The notes under the pieces are model-generated. The model was not told the origin of the DNA and ran no database searches. It saw only the letters and a list, made by a program, of their open reading frames with translations. A program made the translations under genes and the position numbers. 64,000 nt of DNA from Kribbella turkmenica. GTDB taxonomy: Bacteria; Actinomycetota; Actinomycetes; Propionibacteriales; Kribbellaceae. Below are positions 8,597 to 17,605 of this stretch, piece after piece. Location of the stretch: positions 1 to 64,000 of the forward strand of contig NZ_SMKR01000011.1 in the NCBI RefSeq assembly GCF_004348725.1, read 5' to 3'. How positions within the stretch are numbered: the first letter of the stretch is position 1; every line of letters starts with the position of its first letter.

Positions 8597-10366
8597 TTAC
8601 CGGCAAGTTGCCTGGTCAGAGCGGGTTCGTTGCGCTGTCAGCAAACCCATCACGCGGGGGCTATGAGGCCGGCCTGGGTCGAATAGCTGACGAAAAAGTT
8701 TGTAACCGTCCCCGCCAGGTGTCGTTACCACTAAGACGAATCCGTCAAACCCGAAAGGAAACCTGGCATAATGCAGGTAACTCGCAAGATCGCCGCTGCC
8801 GCGGCCGTGGCGACCGTCGCCACCCTGGGCCTGGCCACCGTCGTGAGCGCGAACATGATCGACGACGCCAAGAGCACCACCGGCCTGGCCGACGCGGCGT
8901 CCCTGGCCAGCAAGGGCTACGGCAAGGGCGGCAAGCACTGGTACTGGGTGAAGGGTGACGGCTCGCTCGTCTCCGTCGACCAGAACAACCTCGGCCCGTT
9001 CCAGGCGTGCCACAACTTCGTTCCGGTCAACGCGGTCGGCGGCCAGGTGCCCGTCACCGACATCACCGGGATCGTCGGTCTGAGCAACGACGGCAACAGC
9101 GCGACCGCCGTCAAGACCTGCGAGCTGGACTCGGAGCAGAACAACAGCAAGTGGTACCGCGTCGGTGACGACGGCCTCGTGTCGGTCAGCCGCAACAACG
9201 TCGGCCCGTTCCAGGTCTGCCACAACGACGTTCCGGTGAACGCCGTCGGTGGGCAGGTCCCGGTCAGCGACCTGGCCGGCGTCCTGGGCCTGGGCAACGA
9301 CGGCAACTCCGTCGACGTGCTCAAGACCTGCGAGCTGGACTCCGAGCAGGACAACTGACCCCTCCCTGGTCAGTGATGCAGGACCCGAAAGAGTCACCTC
9401 GGTGGGGCGACTGATTCGGTAACAGCAACGGCGGCGCCGGGAGAAAGCCTCACTCCTCCCGGCGCCGTTCCACCCCCGGCCCCCGTCCCAGCGCGGGCCG
9501 GGCGTTTTCTCGTCCTCAGGCGTACCGCGGGCGGGGTGACCACCAGCCGGGGCTTGACCAGGAACTGGTGGCAGACCACCTGAAATATCCTGTTCACGGG
9601 CACCGTCGAGTGCTGCCTGCCCCCAGAGCCGGCGCGGCTGAGTGAGCTCCAGCCAGAGGTTCCTCAGGTCCACGCAGGAGCCGTTGGGTAGGTCGCGGGT
9701 GAGCAGGGACCAGATGCCGGCGGCTGCCTCGGCGGGGGTGGAGAGGGCGCCGGTGTTCTTGAGGTCGTGGAAGCGGCCGACCGTCGGGAAGTTCTCGGCG
9801 GAGGTGGCGCGGATCTCGGACTGCATGGCGGTGTCGACCACGCCGGGGGCCACCGCGATGACCCGGCAGCCGTCGGCAGCTTGTTCGGCGCCGGTGGTGC
9901 GGACCCAGTGTTCGACGGCGGCTTTGCCCGCGTTGTAGGAGGACCAGCCGGCGTACGCCGTCTTGGCCGCGCCGGACGACAGCATCACCAGGTGGCGATC
10001 GCATCGAAGCGCAGCCGTCGCCCGGAGGAAGGCTCGGCCTAGAACCTGGGGTGCGGCCGAGTTCAGCAGGACCGCGCGGGCGTACTCGTCGCGGTCGGCC
10101 GCGGCCGCCGGGGCGATCGGCGTGATCGTGCCGGCGTTGTGGACGAAGACGACCCGCTCGCCGTCGTACCCGGCCAGCTCCTCGCGGAAGTGCTCCTCGA
10201 CGCGTACCCAGTCACCGGGGTCCGCGAGGTCGGCCTTGAAGTGCTCGGCCGGGCCGCCGCCGCGGCGCGACAGGTCGATGACCCGGGCGTCGGCGTACGG
10301 GACCGACGCCGCCAGCGCCGCGCCGATCCCGGCAGACGCGCCCGAGATCCAGACCAGCGAGCTCAC
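8597..10366 (-). CDS. SDR-family oxidoreductase, with an anomalous open 3' extension
   Basis: Residues 1 to about 240 form a complete short-chain dehydrogenase: nucleotide motif [11 protein letters not shown] (8-18), HNAG, and YNAGK catalytic pair near residue 164. It resembles sepiapterin/benzil-reductase-like SDRs, which usually stop just after VDLR. Here the frame reads VDLRNLW and stays open to 8597. It then crosses the double terminator at 9432-9508 and runs antisense through the whole secreted-protein gene. Codon choice beyond about 9620 is unlike coding sequence. A TGA-to-TGG change in the LRNLW segment would explain this. The GTG start overlaps the aminotransferase stop by GTGA. The SDR call is firm; the C-terminal 340 residues are doubtful. 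Confidence 0.7.
   Translation of the reverse strand: MSSLVWISGASAGIGAALAASVPYADARVIDLSRRGGGPAEHFKADLADPGDWVRVEEHFREELAGYDGERVVFVHNAGTITPIAPAAAADRDEYARAVLLNSAAPQVLGRAFLRATAALRCDRHLVMLSSGAAKTAYAGWSSYNAGKAAVEHWVRTTGAEQAADGCRVIAVAPGVVDTAMQSEIRATSAENFPTVGRFHDLKNTGALSTPAEAAAGIWSLLTRDLPNGSCVDLRNLWLELTQPRRLWGQAALDGAREQDISGGLPPVPGQAPAGGHPARGTPEDEKTPGPRWDGGRGWNGAGRSEAFSRRRRCCYRISRPTEVTLSGPASLTREGSVVLLGVQLAGLEHVDGVAVVAQAQDAGQVADRDLPTDGVHRNVVVADLERADVVAADRHEAVVTDAVPLAVVLLRVQLAGLDGGRAVAVVAQTDDPGDVGDGHLAADRVDRNEVVARLERAEVVLVDGDERAVTLHPVPVLAALAVALAGQGRRVGQAGGALGVVDHVRAHDGGQAQGGDGRHGRGSGDLASYLHYARFPFGFDGFVLVVTTPGGDGYKLFRQLFDPGRPHSPRVMGLLTAQRTRSDQATCR
8771..9358 (+). CDS. secreted protein of two tandem 70-residue repeats, function unknown
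   Basis: A 195-residue protein with a signal peptide (residues 1-27, cleavage near VVSA). The mature part is two close copies of one module, at about 57-124 and 127-195. Each copy has W/Y at the start, NNxGPFQxCHN, [12 protein letters not shown], GLxNDGNS and ends KTCELDSEQ. The four cysteines (80, 117, 150, 187) recur at a 70-residue period, suggesting one disulphide per module. Ribosome site AAAGGA lies 11 nt before the ATG. The hydrophobic [12 protein letters not shown] segment recalls small actinobacterial surface proteins, but I do not recognise the family. A long frame on the opposite strand overlaps it entirely (see the SDR at 8597-10366). Confidence 0.7.
   Translation: MQVTRKIAAAAAVATVATLGLATVVSANMIDDAKSTTGLADAASLASKGYGKGGKHWYWVKGDGSLVSVDQNNLGPFQACHNFVPVNAVGGQVPVTDITGIVGLSNDGNSATAVKTCELDSEQNNSKWYRVGDDGLVSVSRNNVGPFQVCHNDVPVNAVGGQVPVSDLAGVLGLGNDGNSVDVLKTCELDSEQDN
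9432..9508 (+). terminator. double hairpin terminator between convergent genes
   Basis: First stem: perfect 12 bp, CGGCGCCGGGAG (9432-9443) with CTCCCGGCGCCG (9456-9467). Second stem: CCCGGCCC (9475-9482) with GGGCCGGG (9495-9502), followed by CGTTTT, a recognisable U-tract for plus-strand transcription. Confidence 0.8.
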
Positions 10367-11442
10367 TGGCGCCAGGCGCGGGCGACGGAAAGGAACAGGT
10401 CGTTGGCTTCGCGTTCGCCGATGCTGACCCGGGCGCCGTCACCGGGGAACGGGCGGACCGAAACGCCTTCGGCCTGGACCGCCTCCGCGAACGCGACGGT
10501 GTCGTCGCCGAGCGGCATCCAGACGAAGTTCGCGTGCGTCTCCGGCACGTCCCACCCGGCCGCGCGCAGCTCGCCGACCATTCGCGTCCGCTCGGTCACC
10601 AGCGCCTCGACCCGCTCGAGCAGCTCCTCCTCCACGGCCAGCGACGCGATCGCCGCGGCCTGGGCGACGTGGCTGACGCCGAACGGGAGCGCGCACTTGC
10701 GGATCGCGGCCACGACCGGCGGGTGCGCGACGGCGTACCCGACCCGGAAGCCGGCCAGGCCGTAGGCCTTCGAGAAAGTCCGCAATACGACCACGTTGGG
10801 CCGGTCCCGGTACACGTCGATCCCGTCGACGATCTCGGGTTCGCGGACGAACTCGCGGTACGCCTCGTCGATCACGACCAGCACGTTCGACGGTACGACG
10901 TCCAGGAACGCGAGCAACTCGTCCCGGCGTACGACCGGACCGGTGGGGTTGTTCGGCGTGCACACCAGGACGGCCTTGGTGCGCTCGGTGAGCGCGGCCT
11001 CCATCGCCTTGAAGTCGTGCCGGGCGTCGTCGGTCAGCGGCACCTGGACCGACGTCGCGCCGGTGAGCTGGACCGCGATCGGGTAGGCCTCGAACGAGCG
11101 CCACGCGTAGACGACCTCGTCACCGTCGGTGCACGACGCCTGCAGCAGGTGGTACAGCAGCGCGACCGACCCGGTTGCGACAGCGAGGTCGCTGGTCGGT
11201 ACGCCGAACCGGGCCGACAGCGCCTCGAGCAGGTCGACCGCGCCCATGTCGGGGTAGCGGTTCATCTGTCCCGCGGCCTCGGTCGCGGCGGCGAGGACAC
11301 CTGGCAGCGGCGGGTACGGGTTCTCGTTGCTGGACAACTTGTACGTCGGCCGGCCGTCGGTGCGCGCGGGCGGACGACCGGGCTTGTAAGCCGCCACATC
11401 GTCCAGACAGCCGCGGAAGCGAACCTCGTTGTCAGGGGTCAT
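10363..11442 (-). CDS. hisC: histidinol-phosphate/aromatic aminotransferase
   Basis: A 359-residue class I/II PLP aminotransferase. Landmarks: [12 protein letters not shown] (36-47), [10 protein letters not shown] (161-170), DEAYREF (192-198) and PLP lysine Lys225 in [13 protein letters not shown]. Actinobacteria often carry several HisC-like paralogues, some being aromatic aminotransferases (Pat). No his genes are adjacent, so the Pat role is at least as likely. The ATG follows TAACCT (11449-11454) by 6 nt with no Shine-Dalgarno sequence, suggesting a leaderless transcript. The downstream SDR is coupled by GTGA. Confidence 0.88.
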   Translation of the reverse strand: MTPDNEVRFRGCLDDVAAYKPGRPPARTDGRPTYKLSSNENPYPPLPGVLAAATEAAGQMNRYPDMGAVDLLEALSARFGVPTSDLAVATGSVALLYHLLQASCTDGDEVVYAWRSFEAYPIAVQLTGATSVQVPLTDDARHDFKAMEAALTERTKAVLVCTPNNPTGPVVRRDELLAFLDVVPSNVLVVIDEAYREFVREPEIVDGIDVYRDRPNVVVLRTFSKAYGLAGFRVGYAVAHPPVVAAIRKCALPFGVSHVAQAAAIASLAVEEELLERVEALVTERTRMVGELRAAGWDVPETHANFVWMPLGDDTVAFAEAVQAEGVSVRPFPGDGARVSIGEREANDLFLSVARAWRQ

Positions 11443-11537
11443 GACCGCAGGTTAGTCCTTACACCAGCGGCGGACCAGCCTGTCTTGATCACATCCGACG
11501 ACTGTGTTGCGTACGGCCGGGCGAGGCTGCACACTGA

Positions 11538-11556
11538 CTGATTGTCGGACAATCAG
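11538..11556. promoter_or_regulatory. 19-bp palindromic operator, GntR/FCD type
   Basis: CTGATTGTC-G-GACAATCAG is a perfect palindrome with one central base. Its GTC-G-GAC core matches operators of FadR/FCD GntR regulators. It lies 85 bp before the DDAH-like gene and 96 bp before the divergent aminotransferase, so either could be controlled. The cognate regulator may be the FCD protein at 14905. Confidence 0.6.
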
Positions 11557-11582
11557 GGGATCTGGCAAAGGATGTCAAGAGG

Positions 11583-11618
11583 CACCGCGCCCGTCGCTTC
11601 GCTCAGGGGCGCGGGGTG
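11583..11618 (+). repeat. hairpin with GTCGCTTCGCTC core in the DDAH leader
   Basis: CACC-GCGCCC pairs with GGGCGC-GGGGTG around GTCGCTTCGCTCAG. The same core occurs inside the leader repeats at 17600-17706 and 59421-59533. A 15-codon frame (11572-11619) reads through it and contains APVASL, also found in the 59409 mini-ORF. Probably a truncated relative of that repeat. Confidence 0.35.
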
Positions 11619-11640
11619 AGTCGGGAGCAGAGGGGTGTGC

Positions 11641-12513
11641 ATGAGTGAGTCGCTGGAGTGGGGTCGCCGGTATCTGATGGTCCGCCCGGACCACTTCCGG
11701 ATCGACTACGTGATCAACCCGTACATGTCCACGCAGGATCAGCCGGATTCCGAGCTGGCGCTGAAGCAGTGGGACTCGCTGCGACAGGCGATCGCGGACG
11801 CCGGCGGCGAGGTCGAGGTGCTCGCGCAGCGGCCCGACTCGCCGGACATGGTCTACGCGATGAACCTGGGGTTGGCGACCGTGGACGGGCGGGCCATGCT
11901 CTCGCACATGCGGTTCGAGCCGCGGCGGAGGGAGTCGCTCACGGCGGGCGACTGGTTCACCGAGCACGGGTTCGCGCTCGGCCGGACCGGGTCGGACGGG
12001 GTCGGGCCGCACTTCGAGTCCGGGGACGCGTTCGTGTTCGGCGACAGCCTCGTCGTCGGCTACGGGCCGCGCACCGAGGCCGAGGCGCTCGAGCACCTGG
12101 CGACCGAGTGGGGTATCCGGGTGCGCGGGATGCGCATCGCGCACGAGGGCATGTACCACCTCGACCTGCCGTTCTGCCCGGTCGACAGCACGCACGCGAT
12201 GGTCTACCCGCCGGCGTTCGACGCCGAGAGCCAGGCGGAGCTGTTCGGGATCGTGCCGGACCCGATCGTGCTCACCGACGAGGAGGCGTTCGCGTTCAGC
12301 GCGAACTCGATCGTGGTGAACGAGACGATCGTCATGCCGGCGTGCTCACCCCGCCTGCGCGAGATCCTCACCGGCCTCGGCCTGCGCGTGGTCGTCCTCG
12401 ACCTCACCGAGTTCCACAAGGGTGGCGGCTCCGTCCGGTGCCTCACCAACCCCCTCGACTTCCCGCTCACCCGGATCACCAGGCTCGGCGGAGAACTGAT
12501 CCTCCCCGCCTGA
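11641..12513 (+). CDS. dimethylarginine dimethylaminohydrolase-like amidino hydrolase
   Basis: A 290-residue guanidino-group-modifying enzyme (pentein fold). Asp/Glu-rich active-site segments include MNLGLATVDG, HEGMYHLDLPFCP with the catalytic His, and GGGSVRCLTNPL with the nucleophile Cys267. DDAH cleaves methylated arginines to citrulline and methylamines; arginine or amidinotransferase-type substrates are alternatives. The ATG has AGAGGGG 6 nt upstream. The gene is preceded by the 11538-11556 palindrome, so it is probably under GntR control. It is convergent with 12523-13125. Confidence 0.85.
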   Translation: MSESLEWGRRYLMVRPDHFRIDYVINPYMSTQDQPDSELALKQWDSLRQAIADAGGEVEVLAQRPDSPDMVYAMNLGLATVDGRAMLSHMRFEPRRRESLTAGDWFTEHGFALGRTGSDGVGPHFESGDAFVFGDSLVVGYGPRTEAEALEHLATEWGIRVRGMRIAHEGMYHLDLPFCPVDSTHAMVYPPAFDAESQAELFGIVPDPIVLTDEEAFAFSANSIVVNETIVMPACSPRLREILTGLGLRVVVLDLTEFHKGGGSVRCLTNPLDFPLTRITRLGGELILPA

Positions 12514-12522
12514 GACCACGGG

Positions 12523-13125
12523 CTACTTGGTGTAGATCAGTTCCAGGGTCTCGGGCTTGTAGCCGTGGCCGGTGAGCCACTCGAGGGCCTTCTTGCGGCC
12601 TTCGGAGTCGGTGATCTTGATGTAGAAGGCGAGGTACTCGGGGTCACCGGGGTGATCCTGCGAGATGCCCTGGTTGACCGTGAAACCGGGCCCGATGTAC
12701 GGGAGCTCCTGGAGGATCGGGTACTTCGCCTGCAGCCGGGCGTTCAGCTCGTCGAAGCGGCGGCCGGCCTCGGACTCCGCCTCCAACTGCTCCCCCGGGT
12801 GCGACTTCTCCCAGGCGCGGCCTTCGGCGCTGTTCGAGAACAGGTACATCTTGTACCGCGAGTCCTTCGTCATTTGGACGGTCTGGGTGTAGCTCTGGAA
12901 ACCACGCCGCTCACCGGTGAGCGTGTGCGTGCCTTCCTTGACCTTGATCTCTCCGTTGGCCGGGATCTGCCTGCCGTCCAGGGTGAGCGTCAGGTCGCTC
13001 GGGATCGACCGCACGGTCAGCGTGTGCTCGGGACTGCCGCGGAAGGCGAGGTACCCGCCGAGCACCACCAGCGCGACCACGATGACCGTGCCGCTGAGAA
13101 CGAACAGCCGCCGGTTCTCATCCAT
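12523..13125 (-). CDS. membrane-anchored protein with PEGA-like segment
   Basis: A 200-residue protein with one N-terminal transmembrane helix (about 7-29) and an extracytoplasmic remainder. Residues 36-90 (LTVRSIPSDLTLTLDGRQIP...GEIKVKEGTHTL...RRGF) look like a PEGA-type beta domain that displays a surface loop. The C-terminal half has no family I know. Its ATG overlaps the end of the upstream peptidoglycan hydrolase by 8 nt, so the two are probably made together and act at the cell wall. Confidence 0.75.
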   Translation of the reverse strand: MDENRRLFVLSGTVIVVALVVLGGYLAFRGSPEHTLTVRSIPSDLTLTLDGRQIPANGEIKVKEGTHTLTGERRGFQSYTQTVQMTKDSRYKMYLFSNSAEGRAWEKSHPGEQLEAESEAGRRFDELNARLQAKYPILQELPYIGPGFTVNQGISQDHPGDPEYLAFYIKITDSEGRKKALEWLTGHGYKPETLELIYTK

Positions 13126-14722
13126 CAGACGAAGCTCCAGATTGCTTGAGCCGGGCCACCGTGTAGTGGCCGCGGGAGTCGGAGAAGTACACGTGCGACG
13201 CCTCCGGCACGTGACCGTACAACGACGCCGACGCGGCGTTGTACGTCCTCCCGTCGCCGCCTTCGTAGTTCCCGGTGTACAGGTAGGTGTGGCCGTCGAT
13301 GATGAAGATGTCGCCGGGCCGCAGCTGCCCCTCGTTGTTCAGGTTCTCGTAGATGTCGTACCTGCCCGAACTGCGCAGGTAGTCCATCTGGACGCCGGTC
13401 CCACGGACGGCGTACTCCGGATCGACACCGCTCATCCTCATCACGGTAGCCACGAACACGCCGCAGTCGGTCAGCACGTCCTCGCCGGAGGAGCCGTTGT
13501 AATCCCGCACGGCCTGCTCGTAGGTGGGGTTGATCGGCTTCGGGGAATGGCCGTGTCCCGGCGTGTCCCAGGCCAGCTGGAGGGCGGTCCGGACGATGTC
13601 GCCGTTGCCGGCGCCGCAGCTCGCGCCGCCTTCGCCCGGCGCGGCGCCGCCGAAGGTGGACAGCACCTCCCGGGCCGCGGTCTTGCGCTGGGTGTAGCGC
13701 GGGTTGCTGAGGTCCTCGGAGCCGGCGAACCGTTCGTAGTACCGGCCGAAGGCGACGGCCGCGTCCTCCGCGGAGTCCGCCTGTTCGAGCATGTCACCGG
13801 CGTGCGCCTCCGGGATCGCGGTCTCCCCGGCCAGCTGTTTCTTGAGGAACTCCAGCTGATACTCCAGAGACCCGATGACGGCGTCGTCGACGCCCGCCTC
13901 CCGGGACGGCCGGATCATCTTGCCGGCCGGGGTCCACTGCACGATGCCCCAGCCGAGCGGACTGTCGATCGCGTCGGCCGGGTTGGTGACCTGGCCGGGC
14001 GGGGTGTTCTGCAGCCGGCCGGGCTCGACGCCCGACTCGTGGATCATGTTGCCGACGATCCCGGCGGCCTGCTCCTTGCTGTACCCGTTCGAGGTGAAGT
14101 AGTTGAAGGCCTTCTGCTGGTTGTTCGACCCGACCAGGGTGCTGCAGCCGCAGCCGGACTCGGTCTCGCCGGTGTCCTCGCCGAAGGTGTCGTTGTCCGG
14201 GTCGGGGTCGACGGCCTCGAGGTCTCCGCCCTCGTCCTTCTGCACCCACAGCTCGAAGTGCAGGTGGTCACCGGACAGCCCCGGGCTGGCTTCGCTGCCG
14301 GAGCCGGAGGTGCCGATCTGGTCGCCGCGCTCGACCTCCTGGTCGACCCGGACGGAGATGTCCTTGAAGTACTTGTACCGGGTCTCGACCCCCTCGTCGT
14401 GCCGGATCCTGACCTGGTTGCCGGCGATCGAGACGACCCTGCCGTCCTCGGCGGCGTAGACCTTGCTGCCTTCGTCGACGTCGAAGTCGATGCCGCGATG
14501 GGCGCTCCGGCCGCGGCCGCCGGACTCCGACCAGCGCACGTCGATCTCGTGCCGGTCCGTCGGCCAGGCGAAGGCCTTGCCCTCACTCTGGGTGGGCACA
14601 CAGGCGTCCGCGCTCGCCATCCCGGCCAGGCCGCCGAGGATCAGCGCCAGCACGATCAGCAGCGGCAGGAACAGCACCAGCAGGACGCCGCCGAGGATCG
14701 GCAGTGCTTTGCTGTCACCCAC
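13118..14722 (-). CDS. three-domain peptidoglycan hydrolase (M23, lysozyme-like, NlpC/P60-like)
   Basis: A 534-residue protein with an N-terminal membrane anchor (about 8-36). Domain 1 (about 50-175) is a LytM/M23 peptidase with HRGID (His75, Asp79) and HLHFELW (His153, His155). Domain 2 (about 195-355) resembles phage tail lysozyme, with Glu229 in MIHESGVEPG and GWGIVQWTP. Domain 3 (about 375-525) resembles NlpC/P60 or CHAP, with Cys420 in TDCGVFVATVMR and His478 in DGHTYLYTG. The order recalls wall hydrolases of conjugation and secretion machines, but no other such genes are present. It is coupled to the membrane protein downstream. Confidence 0.85.
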   Translation of the reverse strand: MGDSKALPILGGVLLVLFLPLLIVLALILGGLAGMASADACVPTQSEGKAFAWPTDRHEIDVRWSESGGRGRSAHRGIDFDVDEGSKVYAAEDGRVVSIAGNQVRIRHDEGVETRYKYFKDISVRVDQEVERGDQIGTSGSGSEASPGLSGDHLHFELWVQKDEGGDLEAVDPDPDNDTFGEDTGETESGCGCSTLVGSNNQQKAFNYFTSNGYSKEQAAGIVGNMIHESGVEPGRLQNTPPGQVTNPADAIDSPLGWGIVQWTPAGKMIRPSREAGVDDAVIGSLEYQLEFLKKQLAGETAIPEAHAGDMLEQADSAEDAAVAFGRYYERFAGSEDLSNPRYTQRKTAAREVLSTFGGAAPGEGGASCGAGNGDIVRTALQLAWDTPGHGHSPKPINPTYEQAVRDYNGSSGEDVLTDCGVFVATVMRMSGVDPEYAVRGTGVQMDYLRSSGRYDIYENLNNEGQLRPGDIFIIDGHTYLYTGNYEGGDGRTYNAASASLYGHVPEASHVYFSDSRGHYTVARLKQSGASSDG

Positions 14723-14823
14723 GATCGGCTCCTCGCTGGCTCAGCGGCCCTCCACGCCGGATCGTGGAGAGGGGCGGCCACTGGGGAAAATGCTGCCCCA
14801 AAACCAGGTCATCACGTCGAGAG

Positions 14824-14832
14824 TTATCCACA
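14824..14832 (+). promoter_or_regulatory. perfect DnaA box
   Basis: TTATCCACA in the 182-bp divergent gap between the wall hydrolase and the FCD regulator. A single perfect match; function unknown. Confidence 0.3.
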
Positions 14833-14904
14833 GGCGGGTCGTCAACTGCGCCCGGGAACCGGGTCGCGCGCGACAACGGACCTTGACTGGACGAGAATCT
14901 TCCC

Positions 14905-15573
14905 ATGTACGAACGGCTGCGGGTGGACCGCTCGACCACGGTGGACCGGGTGGTCGACGCGCTGCGCGCCGCCCTCTTCGCCGGCGACCTCGAACCCGGG
15001 ACGCCGCTGCGCGAGCAGCCGCTCGCGGAAGCGCTGGGTGTTGCCCGGAGCACCGTTCGCGAGGCGATGACGATGCTGGTCACCGAGGGGCTGGCGATCC
15101 GCGAGCCGAACAAAGGCGTCAGCGTGGCGATCCTCCACCCGGACGCGGTCGCGGACATCTGCCGGGCCCGGTTCGTGCTGGAGTCGGCCGGGATCCGGGC
15201 GTGGTTCGACGCCGACGAGGCCGCGCGGGAGCAGGTCCGGGAGGCGATGCGGACGTTCGCCGCGACCGCGAAGGACGGCGCCGACCCGGAGGCGATGACC
15301 GAGACGCACCTGGCGATCCACCGCAGCCTGGTCGCGCTGACCGGCAGCGAGCGGCTGATCGCGACCGCGGACGCGGTCACCGGCGAGGCGCGGCTGGCGC
15401 TGGCGCGGGTCGACGCCCTGCGCCAGGACGCCCGGCAGCAGGTCGCCTCACACCGCAAACTGGTCCGCCTCCTGGAGCGCGGCGAGCTCGACGAGTGCGT
15501 CGAGGAGCTCCGCCGTCACCTCGCCGGCGCCCAGGAGTCCCTGCTCGAAGCGATCGCTACCCCGCCGGGCTGA
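14905..15573 (+). CDS. GntR-family regulator with FCD domain
   Basis: A 222-residue regulator. The winged helix-turn-helix (about 10-75) includes LREQPLAEALGVARSTVREAMTMLV. The FCD effector domain (about 85-210) contains ETHLAIHRSLVALTGS with the D/E-x3-H type metal site, where FCD proteins bind carboxylic-acid ligands. The ATG follows GAATCT by 4 nt with no ribosome site, so a leaderless or weak start is likely. It is divergent from the wall hydrolase and convergent (17-bp overlap) with the glycosidase gene. Candidate target: the palindrome at 11538. Confidence 0.85.
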   Translation: MYERLRVDRSTTVDRVVDALRAALFAGDLEPGTPLREQPLAEALGVARSTVREAMTMLVTEGLAIREPNKGVSVAILHPDAVADICRARFVLESAGIRAWFDADEAAREQVREAMRTFAATAKDGADPEAMTETHLAIHRSLVALTGSERLIATADAVTGEARLALARVDALRQDARQQVASHRKLVRLLERGELDECVEELRRHLAGAQESLLEAIATPPG

Positions 15574-17605
15574 CCCCCGATGCGGCGACGGTGTAGGTCG
15601 TGGGGCCGACGCGGAGGCCGGTGAGGCGGGCGTCCGGGTCCAGGGCGGCGACCTGGGGATTCGCGGTGACGGTGCCGTCGAGCGCGACCTCGATGCCGAA
15701 GACGCCCTCGATGATCAGGCTGACCCAGGAACCGGACGACGAGCAGGACCAGTCGATCAGGTACGGGAACTGCGGTGGCGACTTCCGCGCACCGCCGGCC
15801 ATCGCCGGCGCGGCCTCCTCGACGAAGTGGGCCTGACCGCACGGACCCTGGTTCGCCGAGCGCGCCAGCCCGGGCAGCCAGTCGAGTACGACGTCGCCCC
15901 GCCCGAGCGCGAACAACGCCCGTCCCGCGTCCGCCGGCCAGGCCGGATACGCCCCGTTCCACTGGTGGTCGGGCCGCAGGCTGAACGCGGCGTCCGCGTC
16001 GTACGGCGACAGCGCCCGCATCCACGTCGGCGTCTGCAGCTCCCGCTGGAAGAACGACACCATCTCGGTCTTCTGGGACTCCGAGAGGTCGGCCGCGATC
16101 GTCGTACCGACGATGTTGAAGTCGTAGCAGTGCCGGACCGGGACGAGCGAGCCGTCGGGCTGCCGGGCGTGCCAGAAGCCGACGCCCTCGATGTACAGCT
16201 CGTTGACGTGACCTGCCTGCTCATCGGCCTCCTTCAGCAGCAGGGTGGCGCGGTCGTCGTCGCGGGCGCGCGCGGCGACCTCGGCGGCCACCCGGAGGCA
16301 CCAAACGTTGGCCGCGTTGAAGCTGGCCACCTCGTGCACGTAGCTGCTGACGCACTCCAGCAGGTTGTCGATACCGCCGTAGTCCGCGAGCGCGTGCTCA
16401 CCTCGTAGTCCGCGCCACGCGGTCGCCCAGTCGTGCAGGTGCTCGGCCATCGGCTTGTCGCCCACCGCAGCGTCCAGGAAGCCGGCGTCGCCGGTGAACC
16501 GGACGTAGTCGCGGACCAGCCGCGTCATCGCGAAGTCGTTGACCGAGTACCAGTAGCCGACCGGTCCGCCGGTCAGCCACTCGGTACCGAAGTGCTTGTG
16601 GATGTCGAGGTCGACCCAGTGCTCGATGTGTTCGCGCATCGGCTCCGGATCGAGCAGGGCGTGCGTCAGCGACGACAGGCTGTAGTCCCAGATGAACGTC
16701 GTGGTCTGCCAGTACCGCGGCATCAGCGTGTCGTACGTCCGCCCGAGCACGCTGGCGGGGTTGTCCCGGCGGAACCAGATCACTCCGAGCACGCCCCACC
16801 AGTACAGCTTCCGCAGCGCCTCGTTCGAGGTCTCCAGGATCGGCAGCGACCCGCTGAACCCGTCGCCGTCCGGGTCGAAGGCGTCGGCGAGCGCCTTGTC
16901 CCACGCCGCCTCCGACGCCGCGAACACCGCCGGTACGTCGGCCGCACACGCGTCGAAGTGCTCGGCGGCCTCGGCCAGGTCGCCGGCCAGCACGTGCACG
17001 TAGCCGACCCGGCCGCGCCCGCAGGCATCCAGCTCAACCGTTGCCGTAAGCATCGACCGGTCCACCGACGAGGGCACGTCGAGACCCTGGAGACTCACCG
17101 CGGACCCGGACTCCCCGGTACCCGCCACGCGATCGTCAACCTTGGTCAGTGTGTTCGGCTCCGACGGGGGCTCCGGCTTCAGCCACCCGCTCGGCGAGCG
17201 CGTCGCCGTACTGTCCAGCGCGAAGCCGAGGCGGACCGTCCGGCCCGGCGTTCCCTCCACGTCGAGCTGGACGACGACGGCCGGCCGGCCGGGCGCACAG
17301 GCCGTGACCGACCGCAGTCCGAGTCCGTCGACGACGGTCGAGCGGACCACGCAGTCCGGCCGCCACAGCACCTCGACCGTGCCGCCGTACGAGCGGGCCA
17401 GGCGGCCGTCGACGGACAGCTGACCGGTGATGCAGTCGCCGTGCGAGTACGGCGGGAAGTTCACCGAGCGGATCGCGAACACGTCCAGGTCGACCTGCGC
17501 GGTGCCCAGGAAGTTGGTCAGCCCGGGCGGATTGAACATGTCGTCGTAGGTGTGCGTGAGGACGTCGCTCGCCAGGTCGGCGGAACGAGGGATCGTCATG
17601 GTCAT
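15557..17605 (-). CDS. six-hairpin (alpha/alpha)6-barrel glycoside hydrolase-like protein
   Basis: A 682-residue cytoplasmic protein with no signal peptide. The N-terminal about 230 residues are beta-rich. The remainder is a helical toroid with WGVLGVIWFRRDNP, TFIWDYSLSSLTHALL and GYWYSVNDFAMTRLVRDY, typical of six-hairpin glycosidases; acidic residues in WDY and the C-terminal barrel are candidates for catalysis. Exact GH family not determined. Last gene of the carbohydrate operon. Its Shine-Dalgarno (GGGAGG) and ATG lie within the repeat at 17600-17706, and a second in-frame ATG is at 17599. It probably cleaves an imported oligosaccharide before the SDR and dehydratase act. Confidence 0.8.
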   Translation of the reverse strand: MTMTIPRSADLASDVLTHTYDDMFNPPGLTNFLGTAQVDLDVFAIRSVNFPPYSHGDCITGQLSVDGRLARSYGGTVEVLWRPDCVVRSTVVDGLGLRSVTACAPGRPAVVVQLDVEGTPGRTVRLGFALDSTATRSPSGWLKPEPPSEPNTLTKVDDRVAGTGESGSAVSLQGLDVPSSVDRSMLTATVELDACGRGRVGYVHVLAGDLAEAAEHFDACAADVPAVFAASEAAWDKALADAFDPDGDGFSGSLPILETSNEALRKLYWWGVLGVIWFRRDNPASVLGRTYDTLMPRYWQTTTFIWDYSLSSLTHALLDPEPMREHIEHWVDLDIHKHFGTEWLTGGPVGYWYSVNDFAMTRLVRDYVRFTGDAGFLDAAVGDKPMAEHLHDWATAWRGLRGEHALADYGGIDNLLECVSSYVHEVASFNAANVWCLRVAAEVAARARDDDRATLLLKEADEQAGHVNELYIEGVGFWHARQPDGSLVPVRHCYDFNIVGTTIAADLSESQKTEMVSFFQRELQTPTWMRALSPYDADAAFSLRPDHQWNGAYPAWPADAGRALFALGRGDVVLDWLPGLARSANQGPCGQAHFVEEAAPAMAGGARKSPPQFPYLIDWSCSSSGSWVSLIIEGVFGIEVALDGTVTANPQVAALDPDARLTGLRVGPTTYTVAASGVSPAG

